A DNA stretch of 26,401 nucleotides from an uncultured Clostridium sp. Its GTDB lineage: Bacteria; Bacillota; Clostridia; TANB77; CAG-508. Made by a program: the position numbers and the translations under genes. Under the pieces are notes generated by a model. That model did no database searches. It saw nothing but the letters and a program-made list of their open reading frames with translations, and was not told the origin of the DNA. Positions 16,144 through 23,784 of the stretch are shown here, one piece after another (position 1 is the stretch's first letter; each line of letters starts with the position of its first letter). The stretch covers positions 1-26,401 of the forward strand of contig USFW01000026.1 in the NCBI GenBank assembly GCA_900553985.1, written 5' to 3'.

Positions 16144-16285
16144 GTCAGTCTGATGTGATAAAAAATATTTCTGTAGACTGGCTTTTTAATTATATTCCAT
16201 AGATAAGAGCTTAACAATTTCTAATCTATTCCATATAATATAAAAAGCCAGTCTACAGAAATATTTTTTATCACATCAGACTGAC
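16144..16285. repeat. Large inverted repeat: 44-bp perfect arms, about 60-bp total stem
   Basis: Positions 16144-16187 and 16242-16285 are exact reverse complements. The stem continues inward after a one-base bulge (16189-16195 with 16233-16239), a 3x3 internal loop, and 6 more pairs (16199-16204 with 16224-16229), leaving a loop at 16205-16223. It fills the gap between convergent spoVAE and galE and can serve as a bidirectional terminator (GGCTTTTT on each inner edge). It is far longer than normal terminators. No direct target duplication is visible at its borders. A miniature inverted-repeat element is the main alternative. Confidence 0.9.
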
Positions 16286-16300
16286 TTTAATATTTTAATT

Positions 16301-17302
16301 TTAACATTTATTTATATAATTCCAAGAATCCTTGCACATTTCTTCTAATGTTTTCTCTGCTTGCCAATTCAATTCTTCTTTTGCTTTTGTTGGCTCAGCA
16401 TAACAAGTTGCTATATCCCCAGCTCTTCTTGGAGCTATTTTATATGGTACATCTTTTCCTGTAGCTTTCACAAAAGCTTTTACCATATCTAAAACACTAT
16501 ATCCTGTTCCTGTTCCCAAGTTATATATATACAATCCTTGTTGTTCTTTATCTAATTTTTCTAATGCCTTTACATGTCCTTTTGCTAAATCAACTACATG
16601 TATATAATCTCTAACCCCTGTTCCATCTGGTGTATTATAGTCATCTCCAAATACCGATAATTCTTTTAATTGACCTGAAGCAACCCTAACAATATATGGC
16701 ATTAAGTTATTTGGTATACCTTGAGGTTCTTCTCCAATTAACCCACTTTCATGTGCTCCTACTGGATTAAAATATCTTAATATACATATATCCCATGTAT
16801 TATCAGAAGCATATATATCTTTTAATATTTGTTCAATAAATAACTTAGTTGTACCATATGGATTAGTTGTTCCTCCTGTTTTACAATCTTCTGTCAATGG
16901 TATTCTTTCTGGTTCTCCATATACTGTTGCTGAAGAACTGAAAATAAATTTCTTACATCCATATTTTCTCATAGTATCTAGTAATACTAATGCACCTGAT
17001 ATATTATTTTGATAATATTCTATTGGTTTTTGTACTGATTCTCCAACTGCTTTGTAACCTGCAAAATTTAATACTGCATCTATTTCATTTTCCTCAAAAA
17101 CTTTTTCTAGTTTTTCTCTATCTAAATAATCCATTTCATAAAACTTAAATTCTTTTCCTGTTATTTCTCTTATTGCATCTAATACTTCTGGTTTACTATT
17201 AGAAAAATTATCTAATATTATAATTTCTTTTCCTTCATTTAATAATTCTACTGCAGTATGACTTCCTATAAATCCTGCTCCTCCTGGTAATAATATTGCC
17301 AT
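16301..17302 (-). CDS. galE: UDP-glucose 4-epimerase
   Basis: A 333-residue short-chain dehydrogenase-type epimerase that interconverts UDP-glucose and UDP-galactose with bound NAD. The Rossmann motif GGAGFIGSH is at residues 7-15, the serine motif SSSAT at 122-126 and the catalytic YGTTK at 149-153. Sugar-binding regions NPVGAHESG and FGDDYNTPDGTGVRDYIHV are typical of GalE. Length fits the family (about 330-340). It supplies galactose units for cell-surface sugars or allows galactose use. A strong AAGGAGG site lies before the ATG. It ends against the large inverted repeat and follows cysS in the same direction with about 110 bases between. Confidence 0.95.
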   Translation of the reverse strand: MAILLPGGAGFIGSHTAVELLNEGKEIIILDNFSNSKPEVLDAIREITGKEFKFYEMDYLDREKLEKVFEENEIDAVLNFAGYKAVGESVQKPIEYYQNNISGALVLLDTMRKYGCKKFIFSSSATVYGEPERIPLTEDCKTGGTTNPYGTTKLFIEQILKDIYASDNTWDICILRYFNPVGAHESGLIGEEPQGIPNNLMPYIVRVASGQLKELSVFGDDYNTPDGTGVRDYIHVVDLAKGHVKALEKLDKEQQGLYIYNLGTGTGYSVLDMVKAFVKATGKDVPYKIAPRRAGDIATCYAEPTKAKEELNWQAEKTLEEMCKDSWNYINKC

Positions 17303-17413
17303 AATACATTCCTCCTTAATACTTTTAGTATTTACAAAAATTACATATATATTTAAAGATATAATATTTTTTATTTTTACTATTTTCTTTTACTGTATAA
17401 ATTCTTAGTTTTA

Positions 17414-18808
17414 TTAGTTTTTACTTATTTTAGTTCCATCTTTTGTATCTTTTACTACATATCCTTTTTCTTGTAATAAATCTCTAATTCTATCTGATTC
17501 TTCCCAATTTTTCTCTTTTCTTGCAATATTTCTTTCTTCAACTAATTTCAATATTTCTTCTGGGATTTGAATTTCATTTTTATCTTCTTTTTCAATTTCT
17601 AGTCCTAATACTGTATCAAATTTTAGTAATAATTGTGCTATTTTTGATGATTTTTTTTCATATCTTATAGCTGACCATACAAAACTCATTGCTAATGGAA
17701 TATTCATGTCATCATTAATTGCTTCATGGAATCCATTTTCTATATTTGATAAGTTCTTAATGTCTTCCTCATTTAACTCATCTTTACCTGCTCTATGTGT
17801 TTGATAACCCTTTCTTAGTCTTTCTAAAGATTTTGAAGTAGATTCCATTGCCTCCCAAGTAAAGTTTATTTTATTTCTATAACTTGCTGAATAACAAAAT
17901 AATTTATATACAATTGGGTCATATCCTCTTTCTTTTATGTCTCTTATCAGATAAACATTACCTAAACTTTTTGACATTTTCCCACCATTAATTAATAGAT
18001 ATTCTCCATGTAACCAATAATTTGCTGGTATTTTGCCACAAGCTCCTTTACTTTGAGCTATTTCATTTTCATGATGAGTTGGTATTAAATCTATTCCTCC
18101 TGTATGAATATCAAATTGTTCTCCAAGATATTTTCTTCCCATTGCTGAACATTCGATATGCCATCCTGGGTAGCTTGGTCCCCAAGGGCTATCCCACTTC
18201 ATCAAATGATTTTCTGGTGCTTTTATCCATAATGCAAAATCATATGGATTTCTTTTTTCTAAGTCCACATCTACCCTTGCTCCTGCTTTTTGTTCCTCTA
18301 CATTATGATTTGATAATATTGGATATTTATCTAATTTCGAAACATCAAAATATATTGCTGTTGATGTTTCATAAGCATAACCATTTTCTACTAATTTTTT
18401 TACATATTCTAGCATCTCTTGAATATGGTCTGTTGCTTTGCATATAATTTCTGGTGTTTCTATGTTTAAAGCTTTTAAATCTTCAAAAAACAATTTTGTA
18501 TAATGTTCTGCTATTTCTAAAGGTGTCTTCTTTTCTTCTCTTGCTGATTTAAGCATTTTGTCTTCACCTTCATCACCATCAGAAACTAAATGCCCAACAT
18601 CTGTTATATTCATTACATGCTTAATTTTATAATTATTATATTTTAATACTCTTCTTAAAACATCTTGAAATATATTTGTTCTCATATTGCCTATTGTTGC
18701 ATCTTTATATACTGTTGGTCCACATGAATAAATTTTCACTTCTTCCTTATCTATTGGAACAAATTTCTCTTTTTTTCTTGTTAAAGTATTGTATAAGTAT
18801 ATATCCAT
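17414..18808 (-). CDS. cysS: Cysteinyl-tRNA synthetase with TIGN in place of HIGH
   Basis: A 464-residue class I aminoacyl-tRNA synthetase charging tRNA-Cys. The active-site zinc ligands are Cys29 (SCGPTVY), Cys220 (WHIECSAM), and the His/Glu of THHENE (245-249). The KMSKS loop is intact at 277-281 (GGKMSKSLGN). The first signature, usually HIGH or HIGN, reads TIGN at 38-41 (KDATIGNMRT), so the leading His is Thr. TIGN occurs as the equivalent motif in TrpRS, so activity is plausible, and the overall domain order (catalytic domain, DALR-type region, C-terminal anticodon part ending EKGYVVKDTKDGT) is complete. GGAGGG precedes the ATG. A hairpin lies in its 5' leader. Confidence 0.94.
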   Translation of the reverse strand: MDIYLYNTLTRKKEKFVPIDKEEVKIYSCGPTVYKDATIGNMRTNIFQDVLRRVLKYNNYKIKHVMNITDVGHLVSDGDEGEDKMLKSAREEKKTPLEIAEHYTKLFFEDLKALNIETPEIICKATDHIQEMLEYVKKLVENGYAYETSTAIYFDVSKLDKYPILSNHNVEEQKAGARVDVDLEKRNPYDFALWIKAPENHLMKWDSPWGPSYPGWHIECSAMGRKYLGEQFDIHTGGIDLIPTHHENEIAQSKGACGKIPANYWLHGEYLLINGGKMSKSLGNVYLIRDIKERGYDPIVYKLFCYSASYRNKINFTWEAMESTSKSLERLRKGYQTHRAGKDELNEEDIKNLSNIENGFHEAINDDMNIPLAMSFVWSAIRYEKKSSKIAQLLLKFDTVLGLEIEKEDKNEIQIPEEILKLVEERNIARKEKNWEESDRIRDLLQEKGYVVKDTKDGTKISKN

Positions 18809-18832
18809 AACTCCCTCCTTTTATTATGTTTT

Positions 18833-18873
18833 AAATTAAGAGGTAGTCTTTGCTTCTGACTTCCTCTTAATTT
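18833..18873. promoter_or_regulatory. Stem-loop in the cysS leader / after the penicillin-binding protein gene
   Basis: AAATTAAGAGG (18833-18843) pairs perfectly with CCTCTTAATTT (18863-18873). After one mismatch, four more pairs (845-848 with 858-861) close a 9-base loop. On the minus strand no U-run follows, so it is not a clean terminator for the upstream gene. It lies 25 bases before the cysS start, between a candidate -10 and the ribosome site, and may be a leader structure. No T-box specifier or GGTGG antiterminator motif is seen. Confidence 0.5.
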
Positions 18874-18902
18874 ACGCTTTATCCCTTCGTTATTTTTTTC
18901 TT

Positions 18903-18908
18903 ATTATA
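18903..18908 (-). promoter_or_regulatory. Candidate -10 element (TATAAT) for cysS
   Basis: The minus strand reads CCTGTATAATAAG here, an exact TATAAT preceded by TG. No convincing -35 is seen. If used, transcription would start near 18896 and give a leader that contains the 18833-18873 stem-loop. Confidence 0.3.
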
Positions 18909-18975
18909 CAGGAAAAATTGTCTTTTATTTTGACCTAATATAAGATTTTTTTGTATACAACAAGTAAAAGTATTC

Positions 18976-21600
18976 TTATTTTTTGCTTGTATTTTCTTTT
19001 GAAGTCGAGTTTCCAGATGTATTTGTACTATTTCCTGTTGAAGTATTTGTATTTGTGCTATTACTTGTATTTGTCTTGTTTGTTGTGTTTGTTTTATTAG
19101 TTTCTGGTGGCTTTGTTGTATTTTTGTCTGGTTTATTTTCTGGTGGTTTTGCTTCTTCTTTTGGTTTTGTATGAATAGTACAAACATCATTAACTTTATC
19201 TTTTGAGTTATTTTTTGGATTAACTGGTTTCCACAAATTCAATTGTTCTTTTGGTAATGCAGCTCCATAATAATTTACTTTTGTTGCACAATATTGTGAA
19301 CAATATTGTGTTGCTACTTTTCCTGATTCTGTACATAAAGTTTGACTTCCATGACCTTGACATTTTTCTGGAATATTATCTTGTGTAAATATTTCTTTAT
19401 AAGTGCTTGTGCATCCTGTTGTTGCTAGACATCCTGTTGTTTTACATACAGTTTGCTCTACTATTCCTGCTGGTTTTACAAATGATGCTTTTTCTAATCC
19501 TTTATGAATATTTGTCATTACTGCATCCCAAATTGCTCCTGCTGGGTTCATTGTTCCATTAGCATATCTAACAGTTTCATTTCTATCATATCCATACCAA
19601 CATGCTGCTGCATAATATGGTGTGAAACCACAAAGCCATCTATCATAATCATCATCTGTTGTTCCAGTTTTTGCTGCAACATCTATTCCTGGAATTGCAC
19701 AATATGTAGCAGTTCCTCCTGATTTTACTGGTTCTTGCATTATTGATTTTGTTATATATGCATTTTGTTCTGATATAACTCTAGTTTGTTCTTGTTTTGG
19801 AGTTAAAACTACATTTCCGTTAGAATCTTCTACTTTTGTATAGAATGTTGGTGTTATATATACTCCGTCATTTGCTATACTTGCATATGCAGCTGCCATT
19901 TCTAATGGTGTTGCACCATTTCTTGTTCCTCCTAGTGCTAATGTTATATCTTTATCTTCTTCTGGTTTTATTGAGTGTATACCCATTTTATTTAAATATT
20001 CTATTGATTTTTCTGGTGTTAATTGTCTCATTATTTTTACAGCTGGTATATTTAAAGACCTTGCTATAAAGTATCTTATATTTACAGGTTCATTGCTAAA
20101 TTTACCATTTTGATTTTTAGGAGTATAATTTCCTCCAAAGTTTGTTTCTTCATCCATATATGCTGTTGCTGCTGTTATTGTTTTTTCTTGTAATCCTGGA
20201 GCAACTACTGCTAATGGTTTAATAGATGATCCTGTTTGTCTAACACTTTGTGTAGCCCTATTTAATCCTCTAGCTTCTTTCTTCTCTCCTAATCCTCCAA
20301 CAGTTCCTACTACATTTCCTGTTTTATAGTCTATTATAACCATTGCTGATTGAGAATGTTCATTTAATTTATTGCCCTCTTTATCTTTTGCAATTCCATT
20401 TACTATATATTTATTATTTGCAAATTCTTGCTCCATTTGTGTTTGAACATTTGTATCTACTGTTGAATGTATTGTTAGCCCACTACTATAAACATAATTT
20501 TCTGCTAATTGTTGTGATATTCCCTTTTCTTCCATAACTTGTTTAACTACTTGGTCTATTACAGCTTCTGTATGATATGAATAAGATGAGCTTGTTGCAA
20601 TACTTCCTTTGCTAAATCCTAATCCTGCCTCTACTTCTGCTATTGCTGCTTGATATTCTTCTTGAGTTTTTATATATCCTAATTCATTCATTTTGTTTAA
20701 TGCTACTTTTGTTTGTTTCTTTATTAACTCCATATTATCTTTTGTTGTATCAAATGGATTATATCTATTAGGTGAACTATTTATTCCTGCCATATATGCA
20801 CATTGAGCTAAACTTAAATCTTTTGCACTCTTATTAAAATAATATTCTGCACCTAGTTCAACTCCATGTAAATTTCCTTCTCCTCCAACATATAAAATGT
20901 TCAAGTATAATTCTAAAATTTGGTCTTTTGAAATCATTCGTTCAACTTGACAAGCTTTAGCCCATTCTTTTACCTTTCTCATAATACCTGCCAAACCACT
21001 TCTTTCGTCATCTTTTGTTATATTCTTTACTAATTGTTGAGTAATTGTACTTCCTCCATAAGAGCTATCTCCTAGTAAAGTCTTTATTATTGCTCCTGCC
21101 GTTCTTTTTATATCAACACCATGATGCTTATAAAATCTTTCATCTTCCATTGCTACATAGGCTTTAGGTAAATATTCTGCCATATCATTTAGTGAAATGA
21201 TTTTTCTTTTTTCATCTCCACTTAATTGAGCAACAATCCCCCCATTTTTATCTACAATTACAGTATTTGCAGCACCTATTTTAAGTTCTTCTTTTGTAAT
21301 TTCAAAGTCATCACCAAAAAGTCCAAAGAAAACACCTGCAACCACTCCTGCTCCTATTACACATAGAAGTAAAATTATTAATATCATAATTCTTATAAAC
21401 ATCATCAATTTAGGATGTCTACTTGAAAATTTTCCTTCTTTATTTTTCTTACTTTTCTTTTTATTTTTTTCATTTTTACTTGTAGCCTTATTTTTTGTAT
21501 TACTAACTTTTCTTTTTTTGTTATTCTTTGAGTTTTGTACTTTATAAGGGCCACTTTTATTCTCTCTATTATTCTTCTTATTACTACTATCTGTTGGCAT
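18976..21600 (-). CDS. Class A penicillin-binding protein (PBP1A/PonA type)
   Basis: An 874-residue bifunctional peptidoglycan synthase. A long basic cytoplasmic N-terminus rich in Lys and Asn (1-62) is followed by a membrane helix (about 66-94). The glycosyltransferase domain has EDERFYKHHG (152-161) and GGSTITQQLVKN (182-193). The transpeptidase domain has SSIK (458-461), SLN (515-517) and KTG (644-646), the three penicillin-binding motifs. Residues 719-807 hold eight cysteines, which may form disulfides or bind metal outside the cell. The last 50 residues are almost only Thr, Asn, Ser, Lys and Gly. AAGGAGG lies before the ATG; TATAAT repeats at 21635-21645 upstream may be its promoter. Confidence 0.95.
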   Translation of the reverse strand: MPTDSSNKKNNRENKSGPYKVQNSKNNKKRKVSNTKNKATSKNEKNKKKSKKNKEGKFSSRHPKLMMFIRIMILIILLLCVIGAGVVAGVFFGLFGDDFEITKEELKIGAANTVIVDKNGGIVAQLSGDEKRKIISLNDMAEYLPKAYVAMEDERFYKHHGVDIKRTAGAIIKTLLGDSSYGGSTITQQLVKNITKDDERSGLAGIMRKVKEWAKACQVERMISKDQILELYLNILYVGGEGNLHGVELGAEYYFNKSAKDLSLAQCAYMAGINSSPNRYNPFDTTKDNMELIKKQTKVALNKMNELGYIKTQEEYQAAIAEVEAGLGFSKGSIATSSSYSYHTEAVIDQVVKQVMEEKGISQQLAENYVYSSGLTIHSTVDTNVQTQMEQEFANNKYIVNGIAKDKEGNKLNEHSQSAMVIIDYKTGNVVGTVGGLGEKKEARGLNRATQSVRQTGSSIKPLAVVAPGLQEKTITAATAYMDEETNFGGNYTPKNQNGKFSNEPVNIRYFIARSLNIPAVKIMRQLTPEKSIEYLNKMGIHSIKPEEDKDITLALGGTRNGATPLEMAAAYASIANDGVYITPTFYTKVEDSNGNVVLTPKQEQTRVISEQNAYITKSIMQEPVKSGGTATYCAIPGIDVAAKTGTTDDDYDRWLCGFTPYYAAACWYGYDRNETVRYANGTMNPAGAIWDAVMTNIHKGLEKASFVKPAGIVEQTVCKTTGCLATTGCTSTYKEIFTQDNIPEKCQGHGSQTLCTESGKVATQYCSQYCATKVNYYGAALPKEQLNLWKPVNPKNNSKDKVNDVCTIHTKPKEEAKPPENKPDKNTTKPPETNKTNTTNKTNTSNSTNTNTSTGNSTNTSGNSTSKENTSKK

Positions 21601-21687
21601 TTTACAACCTCCTTGCCAAAATATTGATGTTTACATTATATTATACTTTTAAAAAAAAGAAAAGCATTTATAGAAAAATTTGTAATA

Positions 21688-22527
21688 TTAAATCAAATTA
21701 TTTGTTCCAATTAGTTTCTCTATTACTACTCCATCTATTTTCAGCTTTTTTAAAATTTCTTCTACTGGTTGATTTTTGTATAAAATTCCTTCATACAGCT
21801 CTTTTTTGAAATAATTTTCAAAATCTAAAAAATTAAAATCACTACAATTTTTGACATTAATTTCGTAATCATTAATGCAAATTCCATTATATCTTTTTTT
21901 CTTGATTTTAACATTATTTTGAAAGTTAACTATTATTGCTTGATCATAAATATTATATTTATTCACTAATTCAGATGGAAAATCTAAATTTAATATTATT
22001 TTAGATTTTAAAAGTCCTTTTCGTTTATTATTTCCTACATTTATCACTATTCCTATATCCTTATATTTTTCTTCAATGTTTTTAAATTTTTCTAAATGAT
22101 TTGTTATTATATTTACTTTCTTAAAATTTGTTATTATCTTTTTAATATTATATAAGTCTCTTTCTGTAATATCGTTTATCATTATACTTATTTGTGTTTC
22201 TTCTTTATCTAAATTTTCTTTCATAATTATGTATTCTAGAACATCATATAATAATATTTTAAAAAGCCATTTTCCATCTACTATATCGTAATTATATGAA
22301 TATAAGTAATTTATATAGCCATTTTTTTTATGTATATTTTTACTTAAAATTATTTTTTTAGAAGCTGTCTTATCTAAAATATTTTTTGTTTTTTTTGCTA
22401 ATATTTCATCTGTTTTTATGTTGTCTTCCTTTTGGTTTGGTAAAATAATTCTATTATTTTTTAATTTCACAATCTTGAACCATTCTTCTATTTTGCTTGG
22501 CTTGTCAGCTTGTTCTATATAATACAT
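21688..22527 (-). CDS. Uncharacterised 279-residue protein upstream of the penicillin-binding protein gene
   Basis: I do not recognise this family with confidence. The protein begins MYYIEQADKPSKIEEWFKIV, and is rich in Lys, Ile and Asn. The middle (about 105-190) looks like an alpha-beta fold with alternating hydrophobic strands (ISIMINDI, KVNIITNH, IGIVINVG, SKIILNLD). No membrane helix or signal peptide is seen, so it is probably cytoplasmic. The start at 22527 is chosen because GAGGTG lies 6 bases before that ATG; a frame-opening GTG at 22536 is part of the site itself. It lies 88 bases before the penicillin-binding protein gene in the same direction, so co-transcription is possible. It diverges from the coiled-coil gene at 22708. 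Confidence 0.7.
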   Translation of the reverse strand: MYYIEQADKPSKIEEWFKIVKLKNNRIILPNQKEDNIKTDEILAKKTKNILDKTASKKIILSKNIHKKNGYINYLYSYNYDIVDGKWLFKILLYDVLEYIIMKENLDKEETQISIMINDITERDLYNIKKIITNFKKVNIITNHLEKFKNIEEKYKDIGIVINVGNNKRKGLLKSKIILNLDFPSELVNKYNIYDQAIIVNFQNNVKIKKKRYNGICINDYEINVKNCSDFNFLDFENYFKKELYEGILYKNQPVEEILKKLKIDGVVIEKLIGTNNLI

Positions 22528-22656
22528 AAAAATCACCTCATATATCTTAATTAAGTATATGTTGGTGATTTGGTTTTATTCATTTTTTATCTGTTTTATC
22601 TTAACTTGAAAAACTATTTAATATCGCTTGTTTTTTTATGTTAATTTATGATAAAA

Positions 22657-22662
22657 TATAAT
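22657..22662 (+). promoter_or_regulatory. Candidate -10 element (TATAAT) for the coiled-coil gene
   Basis: The sequence ATAAAATATAATTG contains an exact TATAAT about 46 bases before the start codon at 22708. The region 17 bases upstream is T-rich (TTTTAT) and gives only a weak -35. Confidence 0.35.
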
Positions 22663-22707
22663 TGTAGTTAATCAATTGAAAATTTTTCAAATTTAGGAGG
22701 AAAAACT

Positions 22708-23028
22708 ATGTTAAAAAATCCAGAAATGATTATAAATTTATCACAACTGGAACATCTTAGAGACAAATGTCTTTTAGATGCAGAAGCAGACTATCTAGAA
22801 AAAGAACATCGGATAAAGCAAGAGTTCTTATACAACTCTATACGTACTAAGAAGATTTTATGCGAGAATGATAAGGAAGCAGATAAACTTCTACAAGAGT
22901 ATCATCAAGAATCTAAAAAACTTCTCACAGAGTATGAGAAAAAATTAGATCAACTAATTAAAGGATACCAAAAGAAAGAAAAGGCATTAATAGAAAGTAC
23001 TGAACTAGAAATCCAAAACATAGTTTAA
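22708..23028 (+). CDS. Small coiled-coil protein of unknown function
   Basis: A 106-residue, highly charged protein with no membrane segment or signal. From about residue 10 to 105 it is one nearly continuous helix with heptad spacing of Leu, Ile and Tyr (LSQLEHLRDKCLLDAEADYL, then KLLQEYHQESKKLLTEYEKK and similar), so a long coiled coil is likely. An AGGAGG site precedes the ATG. The codons include several CTT, CGT and CGG that are less common in neighbours, a weak hint of separate origin. It stands alone on the plus strand among leftward genes and ends just before a 17-bp perfect hairpin. I do not know a family for it; a structural or regulatory role is only a guess. Confidence 0.7.
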   Translation: MLKNPEMIINLSQLEHLRDKCLLDAEADYLEKEHRIKQEFLYNSIRTKKILCENDKEADKLLQEYHQESKKLLTEYEKKLDQLIKGYQKKEKALIESTELEIQNIV

Positions 23029-23030
23029 CA

Positions 23031-23070
23031 CCAACAAACCTTAGGTAGACTTTTACCTAAGGTTTGTTGG
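23031..23070 (+). terminator. 17-bp perfect hairpin after the coiled-coil gene
   Basis: CCAACAAACCTTAGGTA (23031-23047) and its exact reverse complement (23054-23070) enclose a 6-base loop, starting two bases after the stop codon. There is no U-run (CATTATAACT follows), so termination may be partial, or the hairpin may protect the mRNA 3' end. Confidence 0.7.
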
Positions 23071-23128
23071 CATTATAACTGTAAAATACGAAAAAAATTT
23101 TTGATAGTAATAACGAGGAAGTGTGCTT

Positions 23129-23717
23129 ATGAAAAATATAAATCAATTTTATGAAAAATCAAAAAAATTTAATAAACCTTCTGGTCTTTTACGTGGATTC
23201 TTTAATATGAAACTTGATAAAGAACTAACTGAAAAAGTCGCAATAGAATTAGGTTCTGGTGTTGGAAATGACGCCAAGTTCCTAATAGATAATGGATTTA
23301 GTGTAACTTGTATAGATAAGGAAGAAAAATCCAAAGAAGCTATAATGAATAAAATAGGCATGAATGATAATTTAAAATTTCTATTACAAGATTTTGAGGA
23401 TATAAAACTACATAAAGCGAGTTTAATATATTCATGTTTTAGTTTACATTTTTGCAAACCAAATAAATTTGATGTATTAATGAATGAAATAACTAAAAAT
23501 ATTACACCTAGTGGATTTTTTGTTCGGAAATTTTCTTGGAATTGAAGATGAATGGAATAAATCAAAAACTATGACTTTTCTGACCAAGAAAAAACTTTTA
23601 GATTATTTTAAGAATTTTGAAATTGTATATTATGCTGAAAAAAAATATATTAAGGATAGTTCAACAGAAAAGGATAAACATTGGCATGTATTTGAAATTT
23701 ATGCTAAGAAAAAATAA
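23129..23717 (+). pseudogene. Class I SAM-dependent methyltransferase, frameshifted
   Basis: Two overlapping frames together make one methyltransferase of about 195 residues. The first (from ATG 23129) gives the SAM-binding motif I VAIELGSGVGNDAKFL, the acidic motif II end TCIDKEEKS, and the region QDFEDIKL...SLIYSCFSLHFC, then runs into a stop at 23545 after GFFVRKFSWN. The second continues as GFLFGNFLGIEDEW to KHWHVFEIYAKKK at 23717. Removing one T from the run of six at 23516-23521 restores one frame. The start is ATG 23129 with GAGGAA upstream, rather than the GTG at 23123. A pseudogene, a slippage-expressed gene or a sequencing indel are all possible. The domain organisation is that of small TehB/UbiE-like methyltransferases; the substrate is unknown. 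Confidence 0.8.
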
Positions 23718-23729
23718 CCTTAATTTATG

Positions 23730-23769
23730 AAAAGCACATAACAATATTCTAGTATTATTATGTGCTTTT
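23730..23769. terminator. Bidirectional terminator between the methyltransferase gene and truB
   Basis: AAAAGCACATAA (23730-23741) pairs perfectly with TTATGTGCTTTT (23758-23769), and inner AATA/TATT pairs extend the stem. T-rich tracts follow on the plus strand (TTTTATATTTTTG), and on the minus strand the arm itself ends in TTTT followed by CATAAATT. It sits between convergent genes. Confidence 0.8.
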
Positions 23770-23784
23770 ATATTTTTGTAATAA

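Noticed and set aside
18879..19190. Frame over the end of the penicillin-binding protein gene
   Set aside because: Gln/Ile/Lys low-complexity shadow produced by the Asn/Thr codon repeats of the true frame.
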